Shown: piece by piece, positions 10,210-21,537 of the stretch
Layout: every line of letters starts with the position of its first letter
How positions within the stretch are numbered: the first letter of the stretch is position 1
DNA from: Agrocybe praecox
Lineage: Eukaryota; Basidiomycota; Agaricomycetes; Agaricales; Agrocybaceae
Assembly (NCBI GenBank): GCA_964017145.1
Contig: CAXHKQ010000171.1
Span: 1 to 27,272 of the forward strand
Reading direction: 5' to 3'
DNA: 27,272 nucleotides
Made by a program: the position numbers and the translations under genes
The notes under the pieces: generated by a model
The model's database searches: none
What the model was told of the DNA's origin: nothing
The model's input: the letters and a program-made list of their open reading frames with translations, nothing else

Positions 10210-13200
10210 ATGTCCCGCTCTCACCACCATGTACATCCTTCAAAACGGCGTCGTACGAATACTTCTCACGTCGTTCATGCCTATCACGACTCGGTACCTC
10301 TTCCTCAAGACTACGACTTTGTGCACACAAGCGAAGCAAGCCTACTCAGCACAGGTTCTGTGTCTCGTACCGAACGATCGCCTCAGCGTACGTTTGCCAC
10401 GAATACATGGGATTCAACGACGAATTGGATCATCCCAGACGACCCCGATTATGCCCTCGATCCGGACAGCCAGTGGTACAATGAAACCGTTGAAGCCAAT
10501 ATAAACGAAGAGGTCGTCATTCCAGAATCACAACCCAAAAAGCGGTACAAAAAGAAGAAAAATAGCCATGTTTCGGTGCGTTCAGCGTTCAGCAGCTCAA
10601 TCTAACAAAGTAATTTGTTAACTTACACTCCTACATCCACAGCGTCGTCCCCATGTAGTTTGGAAGTCGTTACACCGCCAGGCATATCTCGAAGAAATGC
10701 TCAGAATGGATGGAAGAGGAGACTTTCTCCACACGAGCTCTTGTATCGACTGTGTTTTGCGTAGGATTACCACTCCTGGAACTCCTGAATATCGATGCTT
10801 GGAGTGCTTTCAGCCCGATCTACTCTGTGAAGTATGCTGTGTCAAGCGACACCGGCTGCAACCGTTACATTGGATCCAGGTATGCTGGACTGTTTACTTC
10901 CTCAGCTTCTATATTAACTATCTTGTAGAAGTGGAATGGGAATTCTTTCCAACGAGTCACGCTGAAGTCCATGGGCTTGAAAGTACAGCTGAATCATGCC
11001 GGCCTGTCTTGTGAAAACCCGATTGCGTGTCATTCGGACATGCTCGTTATTCACACAAATGGAATACACAAGGTCGCAGTTCAGTACTGTGGCTGCAGTC
11101 GAGCAATCCCTCCCCATCTCCAACTGCTTTGACGAGGATTCTATCCAGCATCTCAGCTCGCGGTTCGAATGTGCACGACATTCACATTACTTCGTCTCCT
11201 CCACATGTTCGCATTAACCACGAAAGCATCAACTTACGATTTCTATCGCGCTTTGGAAAGGATGTCAGACAACACTGGTGTATCACGTCCTAAATACCGC
11301 TATCGTGCATTTTTTCGGACCATACTTCAGTGGTGCCACCTTAAACTTTTGAAATGGGGAGGTCGGGGAAATGAAGAGGGTGGTGTCAGTGGTACAAAGA
11401 TGGGAGAGCTCGCACTTCGTTGCCCATCTTGCCCATACCCTGGAATCAACCTACCGTTGGATTGGGAAAATGTTTCGCCAGAACTTCAGTGAGTCGTGTA
11501 TTCACAATTTTCGGAATTTGATGTACTGATAATTCACCTATTAGATTCTTATACACATGTATCATTTGCATGGACGCGAATTTCCGTCTGAAAAATCAGT
11601 TAGTTTCGAATTACTCGCAAGATCCTGGCCTCGGAATCGGTCTCGCATACATGATCGAAAAAGATCCATATGAGCAATATGTACTCAGTCGGGCTGATGA
11701 CACAGACGTAAGCCTTCTCTCTATTTCAAAAATTTTGCGATTAATTTTTATTTGCTAAACAGATAAGCACCTGCGTGGGGTTTCAGGCTCTCGCAAAGGC
11801 CAATACGAAATTCTCTGTTGGTTTACGATACACCGGAGTTGGTGCTGCGGTTTGTGGGAGATCTGAAATGATACTTCCGCAGGCAGTTGGAAACCTCCAG
11901 AAAGGCAAACGGTATGTGGATTTCCATATTTCATACACGCCGAAGCTAACTATTTGCCCCAGATACGCGAATATGGACTACGTGTTTGGTTCCGCAATGC
12001 AGTCGGTGGACGTATCCTCAGTTGTCATCAGTTACGATGTTGCGTGTCAATGGTTTATAAACCTTCACGCTCGCATGTCTGAACACTGGCCTCCTCAAAT
12101 ACAAATCCCAGAATCAATGCGTCTCACACCTGCCATACCAAAATTGCACGAGCCTATGCATGAACGGACAAATCATCAAATGTATTCATTGAATTACATT
12201 CCGGGGGTCAGTGAATCAGATTGTGAATGCCCGGAAAGGGTGTGGGCCCCTCATAACGCGCTGGGTAATTCCATCAAGACCCAAGCTCCAGGTTCTCGAC
12301 ACGACGTTCTCGACGATCACTTCAACTTCTGGAACTGGCAGAAGTACACAAAAATGGGATCGACGTTAGCTCGAAAGTATAGAGCTGCTGTGGCTGAGCG
12401 AAACATACAGGTTGAGGCCCATCGAGGCCTATCCAACTCCATCCTGGGTCAGAAAATCAACGGAAAAGTCAATACCAAGACGAATAAGGCTCTTTTGGCG
12501 AGGTGGGAGGCAATTTGCGTCCAATGGGAGAAGGAACCCTTCCCAAAATCTTCCAAAAATCCATATCAAAACGATGATATCAGTGGGTATTATTTTCGAT
12601 TATTTTTCAATTTTAGTTCTAATATTATTTAATTTCAAAGCCGTTACAGAATCCCAAGTAAGAAAAGAACTCGGAGAGGAAGAATCGGAACGCATGCAGA
12701 ACGGAGGAGTGTCGTGGCACACTACCAGCGCTGCAGGCTTTATTGCTTTGGGTCTGGACCTTGAAGATTCACAGTAAGTGGTTTACCTTTGTACTTGCGT
12801 TGTTGTGCAATGCCTGATTTCGGACATAGACACAGATTATGTAGACAGGGAAATTCTACTTCCACCATACGTGCTGAGGGCAATCTTATCGAGCAACAGA
12901 ATGGGTTACGCACCCGTATACGTGCTTGGCAGCAGCTGCTCCCCATTTACATGCCTGGCTTGTTTCAATATCAAGCAGAGCATGAACCACCATTGCCTAC
13001 TTCTTCTGACAAGCCTGAAAACATCAAATTATGGCTTCCTTCGGAGATTCTGTCAACCGAACGGCACCATGTGTGTATCGAGGGCCTAGCAAGCATTGAG
13101 ACTCGCCTTCGTTCTGCTCAGTGCACCAATGCATTGGATAATCTTCGTCATATCCTCAAGATCAAGAGCAGGATGGTTGCATTCAAAAATAAGAATGTTC

Positions 13201-14006
13201 GTGGTCAGAGAGAGGGTACACGGTCGCGAGCTGTGATTGACCGAGTCCATGAAAGAGCTAAGGGGGCAGCAGAGAAATACCGAGCTGCACGAAAGGCCAA
13301 GCTCAGTCTGGAGGGCCATGGTGAATGGGAATCCGAGCTTCGTGAACTCGAAGATGGGGACATACGATCGTATCAAGACCCCAATCGCTTACGTCCACGC
13401 CAAGGTCGTCGCGGAATCATTGAGGATGAGGTTCTCGAGGCCTATCCGCAAATGAATGAAGATGATACGATGGACATCGAAACGGGTGGGTTGTTGTTCA
13501 ACGAAACACGTAGTCGGAGAGACGGTACCGGAGAAAGTCGAAGGACATTATCTTGGATCTGGCTAACAAATAATGCTGATCATTCTGACACCTCGGATGA
13601 CATCCTAAGGACTGAGTGGGCAAAGAGCAGGGCAAGGGCTGGCAGAAGTCATGAAGAAGTGATGTTGATAAAAGAAGAGATGAGGCGAGTTATCGCTTTC
13701 TTGGAGTGGAAAGCAGCATCATGGAAAGCAAGAGCGAATCGAAATATGAATGGGTCATCAGAGCTTGCGGAAGGGAGGAAAGCCTTTGCTTTAAGGCAAG
13801 CCGAAATCCAAAGCTCGCTGTCAAAGCACTTTTGCAATCTTTGGAGCAAGCCCTTGCAAGAGTTAGTGACTGAAGAATGCGAGGAAAATGGCCAAGATTT
13901 GAACCATTTCAAAGAGAACGATAGCGACGACGAGGATAGTGACGACGAGGATGAAGACGAACAATTGAACCAAGATAATTTCGATTTGGCAGACATGGAG
14001 GATTAG
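10210..14006 (+). pseudogene. KDZ transposase with CxC2-like cysteine cluster, one in-frame TGA
   Basis: Eight exons: 10210-10575, 10643-10879, 10929-11488, 11545-11707, 11763-11911, 11963-12582, 12641-12773 and 12830-14006. They total 3405 nt, or 1134 residues. All introns are GT-AG (49-67 bp) and the phases agree. The N-terminus is basic. A zinc-binding-type cluster lies at residues 156-198 (C156xxC159, C174xxC177, C184xxC187C188, H192, H198). The RNase H-fold core has likely catalytic D398 (CMDANF), D517 (SYDVACQW) and E583 (PERVWA), then the KDZ-typical GSRHDVLDDHFNFWNW. The C-terminus is helical (RRTLSWIWL, EEMRRVIAFLEWKAA) and ends in an acidic Asp/Glu tail. A TGA at 11130-11132 (codon 269) follows HLQLL, and the frame continues as RGFYPASQLAVRMCTTF, so it looks like a nonsense change of an Arg CGA codon. 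Without readthrough, the product would lack the catalytic core. Confidence 0.92.
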
Positions 14007-14163
14007 AAAGCACAGAAACGACACTTCGCGTTCTTTTTTTGTTGGGTTTCTTTGCTTGTACGTTTCTGTCATTTTTTGAACTTTTTCTACTGGATCCATG
14101 TGTATCACACAGCCTACTTCAATTTTTAATTTACATTTTATACATATTTTTCAAGAACAGGTA

Positions 14164-14556
14164 TTAGATGCATCTCAACGCTGTTGTCGACAATGTTGAG
14201 CTATGCTTGGCTATCAACCGGTCCAGTGTGAGAAGCGAGGTTTGTAGAACTGGAAACGCGCTTTCTGAACGCGAGAGTGAGACCCTCTGGGCTGGTGATA
14301 GTAAATCTGGTGAAGGTGATTTAGGCACGGGTGGTTTAGGTTTCAGGACCTCCTGGAGCGTTGGTGGTGACGAATGATTTGATTTGGAGGAGCCTTTTGA
14401 AAGCTGTACAATATTTCGGGCGTCGTCGAATATGTAATCAAATGAGAGGTCTTCGATGATTGAGGACTTGTCTGAGGTTGGAGTATTGGTGGCTTCTGGT
14501 GAAGCCTGAGCAATACGTTCGCCCGGTGTTCGTGGCGTTGAAGGCTCTGTGGACAT
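14164..14556 (-). CDS. Small Ser/Pro-rich protein, KDZ-element cargo, unknown function
   Basis: Single-exon frame of 130 residues starting at ATG 14556-14554 (MSTEPSTPRTPGER) and ending at 14164. It is rich in Ser, Thr and Pro, with one possibly helical segment (FDYIFDDARNIVQLSK) and a Leu-rich C-terminus (VLQTSLLTLDRLIAKHSS). It is convergent with the transposase, whose stop is 157 bp away, and its 5' flank leads to the right TIR. It is the only gene in the element without an internal stop. I do not recognise a domain. Its likely partner is the element itself, but its function is unknown. Confidence 0.55.
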   Translation of the reverse strand: MSTEPSTPRTPGERIAQASPEATNTPTSDKSSIIEDLSFDYIFDDARNIVQLSKGSSKSNHSSPPTLQEVLKPKPPVPKSPSPDLLSPAQRVSLSRSESAFPVLQTSLLTLDRLIAKHSSTLSTTALRCI

Positions 14557-14805
14557 TGTTTGTTGTTGAGAACGAATAGACAAAGAAAAAGAAAATGACA
14601 ACAACGAAAGCAAAGAGGACAGCAACAAAGCAATTGACAAGAAATAAAAATCAACTCATGCTCATTTCAAATGTGTTTATCATTGAAGCATGAAGGCCTG
14701 CAAAGATAATTGCATTTTTTTCTGGATATTTTCGAACACAATTATTGTGATTATTGCCGAATCAGGTGCCATGACTAAAAATAAAAATGCTCCAAAAATA
14801 AAGAA

Positions 14806-15422
14806 CGTCATCCAAACTCATCTGTTCCAATCCATCCTCTCTAGCTAACATATCCCGGCGGAAACATATCAGGTATGTTTTAAAATATATATAGACCCCA
14901 TATCTATTTTTTGTTCACCGAAAACCGCCCACAATCTTTCAAACAATCCAAAAACATATTTTGAGGCCCAAAATCAGTTTATTTGGCTCTGTATAGCAGC
15001 GGCACCTACTATTGCATTTAATCTAATCTTAGAGATAAGCACGATCAAATCTGTGATTTAAAAATAGTTTAAGCACGTATATTTTTAAAATGTCATCCAA
15101 ACTCATCTGTTCCAATCCATCCTCTCCGTCCAACATATCCCTGCGGAAACATATCAAGTATGTTTCAATATATATATAGACCTCATATCTTTTTTTTGTT
15201 CACCGAAAACACACCGAAACCGCCCACAATCTTCCAAACATTCCAAAAAACATATTTCGAGGCCCAAAATCAGTTTGTTTGGTCCTGTATGGCAGCAGCA
15301 CCTACTGATTTCGCCTGCATGCCTGCAAAACACACGAAATGGCTGGGTGGCAGTTGCCAGACCTGGCTACTACCATCCTGGATATATGAGGTGACTTTGG
15401 CAACTACCAGTATATCATATAT
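14806..15422 (-). repeat. Right TIR
   Basis: Inverted copy of the left TIR. The unit matching left unit 1 is 15010-15305. The unit matching left unit 2 is 14806-15009; it is shorter and diverged, for example GGGATATGTTAGCTAGAGAGG (reverse complement) where the left has GTTGGACGGAGAGG. The 93-residue open frame starting MFQYIYRPHIFF occurs in both TIRs because the sequence is the same; I do not regard it as a gene. Confidence 0.88.
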
Positions 15423-16426
15423 AAATTTGACTGACATGGCTGAGTTTCAAATATTAAGTGATTTATGAGGATTGCGCCCTACATACACAAGTTCTAGAAG
15501 TATAAATGTTGCAAAGTACCAAAATCCATATAATTGGAGTAAATAATGTATATATACAATTCGAAAAGAAAAACACTGCACTCTGAATAAATGCCATAGG
15601 CTGTAGAAACATAGCAGACTTTGATGCGCACCCTTTGGAGCGTTTTCCCATGCGCATTAATGAGTTGGGGTCGGCACGCAAGCTGCTACATGTTATATGA
15701 CAGCAGATTAGCCATATACACACATAGAATGTACACTCAAGAGGATGGAAAATTTATTTTTAGAGATAGTCAGTTAAAATACCAAGATTAAACACTATGT
15801 CACCAGCATATGCTGCACTCCCATGGCCCATGCACTGTAAATACACCTGCAAGCTTCAACCTTCATTAATCATTGTGTTATCTTCTTATAGATGGTCTCC
15901 AAAAACCTATACTAGAGTTGGATACGTCAAAATCTGTTGCAACGTAGTTGCAAAAATTTCATTGCAAACAATAGCGGTGGAAACAATAACCTATGGTTAC
16001 CTACCTATGCCATGTAAAAATAGAACAGTCCTTCTATTTATTTGATTGTCAAAGCGTCAACTGTTAATGGCGTGTTCAAGTACCCCCTGCTTTCACCTTC
16101 CTGCCCCAGTAAAAATATAGATCTTCTGAGCGCTAAGGTGCTTGCTGCGGGGTTGAGTGTGTATGTACGATTTGTACTTTGTATATACTCCGAAACAAAA
16201 CCCAATCAATATGATTAGTTCTTTCGTGGGAGGGATACACAATACATGTAGTTAATTATGTTTTCTTTCTAAAGATATGCTCTCTAATGCAACAGAATGT
16301 TTCCTAGGATTGAAGATCACAAGTGTTTGAGTAGCTTATGCACAAAGCGAAGTTCCTCGGAAAGTGTAAACATAGATTTAATGTGTTTCCACAAGATGTA
16401 GTGTGTAGGCAGTACTTTACTCTGCC
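15423..16426. other. Non-coding flank, nothing recognised
   Basis: AT-rich DNA right of the KDZ element. Open frames are short, overlap on both strands, and lack splice sites or recognisable motifs. No tRNA, repeat array or inverted repeat stands out. Confidence 0.4.
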
Positions 16427-16545
16427 CCACGCCTACCAAGTGGTACTGGTCAGAAACAAGTGGGTCTGACTGAGTCTGAGCAGAACTGACTGAGTCTAAG
16501 CAGAACTGACCATTACCAAGTGTTTCTGACCTGGACTCCATCCAG
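16427..16545 (-). repeat. SINE-tail-like repeat fragment
   Basis: The reverse strand contains CTGACCAGTACCACTTGGTA followed by a GTGGGGCAGAGTAAAG-like stretch. It matches the 3' part of the SINE-like element at 17745-18000 (CTGACCAGTACCGCTTGGTA, then CAGAGTAAAG). Internally it holds two copies of a ~21-bp motif (CTGAGTCTGAGCAGAACTGA and CTGAGTCTAAGCAGAACTGA) and an imperfect inverted repeat around ACCAAGTG. The tRNA-like head is absent, so it is a fragment or a different element sharing the tail. Confidence 0.55.
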
Positions 16546-16684
16546 AATCCTGTGCAACTTAGTGGAAACTTGCTGTTTGCATGTTTTATGCAATGTTACT
16601 TATGTTTTAAAAAACATAACATTCACCAAAAACATAGGAATTACACAAAAAAACATATAAAAAAGCGAAAATCAATTAATTAAG

Positions 16685-17520
16685 AAAATGCATAATATAC
16701 GTGATGTTTATATACTTATATACTTATTTTTAATTGGAGAAAAAGGGGGGAAGGGAGTATGGAAAGGGGAGGATAGAGGGAAGAGGAGATGGGAGGGGAT
16801 AGGGAAGAGAAGGGAAGTGGGTGGGGAGGAGGAAGGGGATGGGAGAGGAGGGATAGAGGCCTAGCCTATGGACAGGGGCGGGGAGCGAGAAAACGGAGGG
16901 GTACTCACCTGGTCATCGTCCTAAATGCCCCGCCCCTCATCTCGCCACGTCACGCCCTTGCCCCCAAGGCCGCCGCCTCGTTTGCTGGCGTTCGTCGTTG
17001 GCGTGTCGTTGGCGTTGTCGTCACCGTTGTCGTCGTCGCTCGTGTCGTCACCGTTGTCGTGTCGTCGTTGTCGCTGTCGCTGACGTGCGTGTCGTCGCCG
17101 TGTCGTCCTATCTCGTCGTTGGCGTGGCGTCGTCGCTCGTGTCGTCATTGGCGTTGTCACCGTTGTATCGTCATCGTTGCGTCGTCGTCGTCGTTGACGT
17201 GCGTGTTGTCGTTGACATGCGTGTTGTCGCCGTGTTGTCGTTGGCGTTGTCTGCGCCGACGTGTTGTCGTCGTTGTGTCGTCATCACTGGCGTTGGCGTC
17301 GTTGCTGGTGTTGTCGTTGTCGTTGGCGTCGTTGCTGGCGCCGTCGTTGGCGTTATCGTCGTCGTGGACGTGGTTGTTGGTGTTGCGGCGTGGTGGCGAC
17401 GGAATGTGGTGGTGGCAGAGGGTGGGTGGATGGTAGTAGTGGTCAGGAAGAAAGCAAACATTGATGACGCGGCAAGGGCAGAGGGTTGTGGCTGTGCCGG
17501 CAATTTCCGCAGCGGCATGG
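16685..17520 (+). repeat. Purine-rich/GTCGTT-rich dispersed repeat, copy 2
   Basis: Second, longer copy of the element at 3723-4480 in the same orientation: AATGCATAATATAC start, AATTGGAGAAAAA, a G/A-only tract (about 16740-16880), GTACTCACCT, then a long (GTC)/(GTT)-type microsatellite (about 16985-17380), then GCGTGGTGGCGACGGAATGTGG and GATGACGCGGCAAGGGC. The two copies flank the KDZ element at a distance. The frames at 16789-17600 are Val/Arg or Cys/Arg microsatellite translations and not genes. Confidence 0.65.
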
Positions 17521-17744
17521 ACATCTATTTTGGGAATTTTACAAAAATTGGCGTTTGTATGTCACACGGACCTCCTAAAATTATGAAAAAATCACGATAA
17601 TTCCTAAAATATTCGAAATATATTTATCAAACATTAAATGTGACGTAATATGTTACGGTTTTGGCAGAAATGACAAAATAACCACAAAATAAATAAAATA
17701 AAACATATCTAGGTATATAGCTACCTTTAGATATTTAGCTATCA

Positions 17745-18000
17745 AAGTCTCTATGGTGCAGTCGGATGAGTGTCCATAGTTATATCACATGACCTCTGGC
17801 AAGGCTCTGGGTTCGATTCCCGGTGTCTCCACCACATTTTTCTTTAATTGTAAAGCCTTTGGTCATGTGATCTGACTGTGGGTCTGAGCAGTTCTGAACA
17901 GTTTCACTCAGTTGTCAGATAGGGATTGGAGCTCGGAAAGCTGAGCTGTCTGACCAGTACCGCTTGGTAAATGTGGCTCAGAGTAAAGACCTCTGTGTAG
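17745..18000 (+). mobile_element. tRNA-derived SINE-like element
   Basis: A Pol III internal promoter is visible: box A TGGTGCAGTCGG (17754-17765) and box B GGTTCGATTCC (17810-17820), about 45 bp apart. A T-arm can form around box B (CTGGG/CCCGG with a 7-nt loop), followed by TGTCTCCACCA, which resembles an acceptor end plus CCA. The 5' sequence (GTCTCTA) does not pair with TGTCTCC, so this is not a working tRNA. The body continues to CTGACCAGTACCGCTTGGTA ... CAGAGTAAAG, which recurs at 16427-16545 on the other strand. A T-run at 17837-17841 could terminate a short transcript. Confidence 0.65.
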
Positions 18001-18074
18001 GTAGTTCGCCACTTAGGCTGGATACTTAATCCAAAGTCTTTTAATCACTTAGAAAGGGGACTCAATCCTAAACA

Positions 18075-18243
18075 GGCCACTTAGGCGTCACTTAGACTAT
18101 TTGCCACTTAGGCAGGGAACTTATCCCTAGGAACGGGCCACTTAGGCGTCACTTAGACAATTTGCCACTTAGGCAGGGAACTTATCCCTAGGAACGGGCC
18201 ACTTAGGTGTCACTTAGACAATTCTTGCCACTTAGGCGGGTAT
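18075..18243. repeat. 61-bp tandem repeat, ~2.8 copies
   Basis: Units at 18075-18135 and 18136-18196, plus a partial third from 18197. Each holds GGCCACTTAGGCGTCACTTA, TTGCCACTTAGGCAGGGAAC and TTATCCCTAGGAAC. A related half-unit (CACTTAGGCTGGATACTTAA) precedes the array near 18010. CCTAGGAAC also recurs singly near 18880 and 19055, so the array may belong to a larger repeat. Confidence 0.8.
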
Positions 18244-19077
18244 TAAGCTTTATGTCACTTAAGACAGAGGAAACTTTATCCCAATACATTTATTCAGGTT
18301 CCTCGAGAACTCTACAAGTTAACTCAAGTCGCTCAACTAATGCCAAGATGTTCAAATGACACAGTAGGTAGTCTGTTTGATAAAACCAACTCTCGTGGAG
18401 ATTTATTAGGTACCAAAGGTTGATTCTAGGAGTTTGCAACTTAATGTGTGTTCCTTGAATGTGGACAATTGGGTTCTAGTTTATCTGGGGTGCTTACGGT
18501 AATTTACAGGCTGCTTATATACTGCTAGGTTTCGGAAAATACAGGAATACTTGGAGCGGATCGGAAACACTCAGAAAATACAGGAAATAATATTATTGGT
18601 TAACGCTAGGTAGCTCCACTTGATGCATAAGCAACCAGTAGGTGCCATGCATGTTTTTGTATACCCTCGGAAGGGTTCGTATGGTGGGAAAGTCGCTGAC
18701 TCAAGCATGACGCTCTGAGGGCGCTTATTTGCTTTAGCCGACGATCATTGATCGACGTTGTAGGGTCCGAAGCATCGGAGTACCGTGGTATTGTATGGAT
18801 CTACAATCCTCGGCTCCACAACTGCCGTTTAAGGTAACTGCACATATCCGAGGGTCTTAAGACCATGTGTAAGCGTTCCTAGGAACTTCTCCTTTTAGGT
18901 TTTATCAGCGATCTGACTTGAGCAGACGTCGGCAAGTCCTAATTGTCATTACTAGTGCTTGTCTTGTCATTTGCATAGTGCCCACTATGTTCCTAGGGAC
19001 CAGTAATGTACTTTGTTAATGCTAGGATCAGTCCTGCCGCCTTGAGTTAGCGTTCCTAGGAACATTGGCAGTAGTTT
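18244..19077. other. Non-coding repeat-like DNA, possibly part of an LTR or other element
   Basis: No gene is visible. The sequence holds scattered GTTCCTAGGAAC-type palindromes and moderate GC content. Together with 19833-20190 it may be one older element split by the MITE at 19078-19832. I could not identify paired long terminal repeats, so the class is open. Confidence 0.3.
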
Positions 19078-19832
19078 CATCAGGAAAAACACTTTTTGCC
19101 CTGACTGCCCTCAGGGAGTCCAGGGATGCCATAGGGCAGTCAGGGCAGTCAGGGCAGTCATGGCTCTTGGGACACCCCCGGGTCCATCTCTCCCAGCTAG
19201 TCTTGCTCTCAGGGCATCCCAGGGCAACTCAGGACACCTCAGAGCAACTCTGAAACAAAAGAACCTTATCTCAAAATCTCAAAGTCCAAAGTCATCTTGC
19301 TAACTTACAAGTTTTGTTTGTCTCATATCCTATATGATGGAAGCTTGCCAATCTTTTATTTATTATTTGTTCATATTTGAGGCCATAAAATGACATCAGT
19401 GGAGGCCAAACATGTAAATAGAGGCAAGTAAAAAGTCATGTGTTTGCTTTTTGATCCCATCAATTCCAACCACATTGCTATTATTTAATATATAAACATC
19501 CAAATAGATAGCTTGGCAACTTCTGGGCTGCTTAGGTGTCATTCTGAATGTATTTTACAGGTTTGGCAGCTACTATAATTAAGTATATTGTAGAAACATT
19601 GTTGTCAGGGTTACCCAGGGCTACTCAGGGCTACTCAGAGTGCATAGGACTTCCTCACAGTATTATAATATTGTCAGGGCTATTCAGGGCTACCCAGGGC
19701 AGCCTAGAACACCCTTAAGGGACAACTCAGAACTTCCCAAAGGACCTTTAAGGACCTTTAGGATGCATTATATACTCCTTGTTATTTTAAATTTTCTCAG
19801 GGTTACTTTTGGCAAAAGTGTTTTTCCTGATG
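19078..19832. mobile_element. MITE-like non-autonomous DNA element
   Basis: Terminal inverted repeats CATCAGGAAAAACACTTTTTGCC (19078-19100, written here as arms CATCAGGAAAAAC and ACTTTTTGCC) and its near-perfect reverse complement at 19811-19832, one base shorter, bound 755 bp without coding capacity. Inside each end lie clustered CAGGGC motifs: CAGTCAGGGCAGTCAGGGCA near 19137-19157, and GGGTTACCCAGGGCTACTCA near 19607-19640. These resemble subterminal transposase binding sites. I could not define a target site duplication. Confidence 0.75.
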
Positions 19833-21537
19833 TTACATGTACTTTCATATGGTGGGAACTTTCCATTTCCATATTAGGTAGATGTGGATGCATCACGCAC
19901 TGCGTAATAATAAGTGGCTATAGTGCCATTAGGCTTATTATTCGCAGGCTCTAGCTTACATTCCTGATGGCTGAATATTATCCTCGGAGCCTTCGATCCT
20001 GCTGCATCGCTGTTAAAGCATTCCACGCATTTCCGAGGAACTACTATAACTAACTCTAGCATTCGTAAGGTTCGTCCTAGGGTTTGTAGAATGGTTTCCC
20101 CTAGCCAAACATGTAGCTATCCTCGTTCTGTACTTATGTAGACTTAATAATAAACGTGTTTATTATGCCGAAAATTAAGTAGGATAGATACTTGGTTAAA
20201 GTTCAGTCACAGCCGAACACCGGTCGTATCAGCGCAGAGAAATATGGACATTCCTGGCATGGTATTAATTTTTTGTGGCTGCCTCTGTTGTTTCAGTTGC
20301 AAGGAGCATACAGAAAATTAGCACCTCAACACATGGTGCATCCTTCATTTCCTGCTTGTCTCCTGCTCAAACTTCCATTCGGTCATCTTGCACGTTGAGT
20401 GCTATAAAGTCAAAGATCAACCTTGCAGTGATTTTAATTTTTAAATCTCTCAGGAGTAAGCACACATCCTGCATCTCGCACCTAGGGCTACCTAGTTCCA
20501 TTTATAGCTATTATAAAGCTGGGCCACAAGAGCTATAGGACCTCACATCTTTTCTCCGAGTGTACACCAGGCGTATGACCATCGTACGCCTGATATCAGT
20601 GAGGTAAAAAATACAATTTTTTTTTTTTTTTTTTCCATTTTGATGTGTGCCAAAAACATAAAGAATATCCACAATATTTGAGATATCGAAGCTCTGATAA
20701 AAGATCTTAGTTTTAAATGTAGTTTCATCTTTCATTATATTTTTAGTTATGACTTGTCAGAAGCATAATATGAAATTTTTATTTTTAATTCACTATTATG
20801 GTTACCCAAATACTCAGATCTCATACATGGTTTTTTGTAACAGAATATCACCATATATTATTTTAGTTTACATTGCCGAGCTGAGCTGACTAAAGTTTAA
20901 GTTTTTATTGATATTTTCCACCAAGTAAAAATCACACAATAAAATCATAGATTTTATGAGGTTTTGGTGTGACCCACAAAGTTGAAATTGCCAGGGTGCA
21001 TGTTTCCTCCTTACACATTGGTGGTTCCGGTATAAAAAAGACATTTCTATACATATGCTCCAGGTTCTTGCCCATTTGAAATAAAAAATTATAATAAAAA
21101 TGAACTTTATATTTAAAATTTCCATTTTATCTGAAGAACAACATAAAAAACCACTTTACATAATGTACTACTTACTAAATAAAAAATTATGCTTGATGTC
21201 AATTTCTAGTTTAGGTAGAAATTGTGATGGAGAATATATTTTTAGTTAAAATGAAACGTACCTTTTTAGGATACTGTCTATTTTAAATGAAAGGCTATAT
21301 AAAAAATTCTTTTGTCTTTTAAATATAGAGCAAGATATAAATAGTACATTATATGTTGACCACCACTTGATGTGAAAAATTATTTTCTAGCAATTGCCCA
21401 CTCATCACCCACTCATCGACAGCTTGTTGCCCTTTTTCAGTGAATCAATGAAAAAATCATTTTCAAATACAATTACGAGTTTTTTACTTGTAAAAGTGAG
21501 TTCTTTTAATCCTTCAAGTCAACCCACACAAAAATGC
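19833..21537. other. Non-coding stretch, no gene recognised
   Basis: 19833-20190 may be the right part of the element split by the MITE. From 20540 on, the DNA is very AT-rich with an 18-nt T run near 20618 and a small hairpin CAGGCGTA/TACGCCTG (20568-20592). Open frames are short and without motifs. Confidence 0.35.

Larger units (their letters stand above)
4499..15422 (+). mobile_element. KDZ-superfamily DNA transposon with long TIRs, probably non-autonomous
   Basis: A 10,924-bp element is bounded by long terminal inverted repeats starting ATATATGATATACTGGTAG. It contains a KDZ transposase with a CxC2-type cysteine cluster and three further genes. The outer 473 bp of the two ends (4499-4971 against 15422-14950) look identical by eye. 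KDZ transposons are large cut-and-paste elements, common in basidiomycetes, with an RNase H-fold DDE transposase and extra genes. The exact ends are uncertain because the flanks are AT-palindromic: the left flank ends GCATATAT and the right flank begins ATATATAA, so a 6-bp ATATAT duplication is possible but not proven. The transposase and the two large cargo genes contain internal stops, so this copy probably cannot make its own proteins. Confidence 0.88.

Noticed and set aside
16789..17600. Long Val/Arg- and Cys/Arg-rich open frames, both strands
   Set aside because: They translate a GTC/GTT microsatellite and a purine tract; low complexity in every frame.
17745..17833. Functional tRNA gene
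   Set aside because: A and B boxes and a T-arm are present, but the 5' acceptor strand does not pair with TGTCTCC and no clear anticodon arm forms.
18244..20190. LTR retrotransposon or solo LTR split by the MITE
   Set aside because: No paired long terminal repeat, primer binding site, polymerase fragment or target duplication could be shown.
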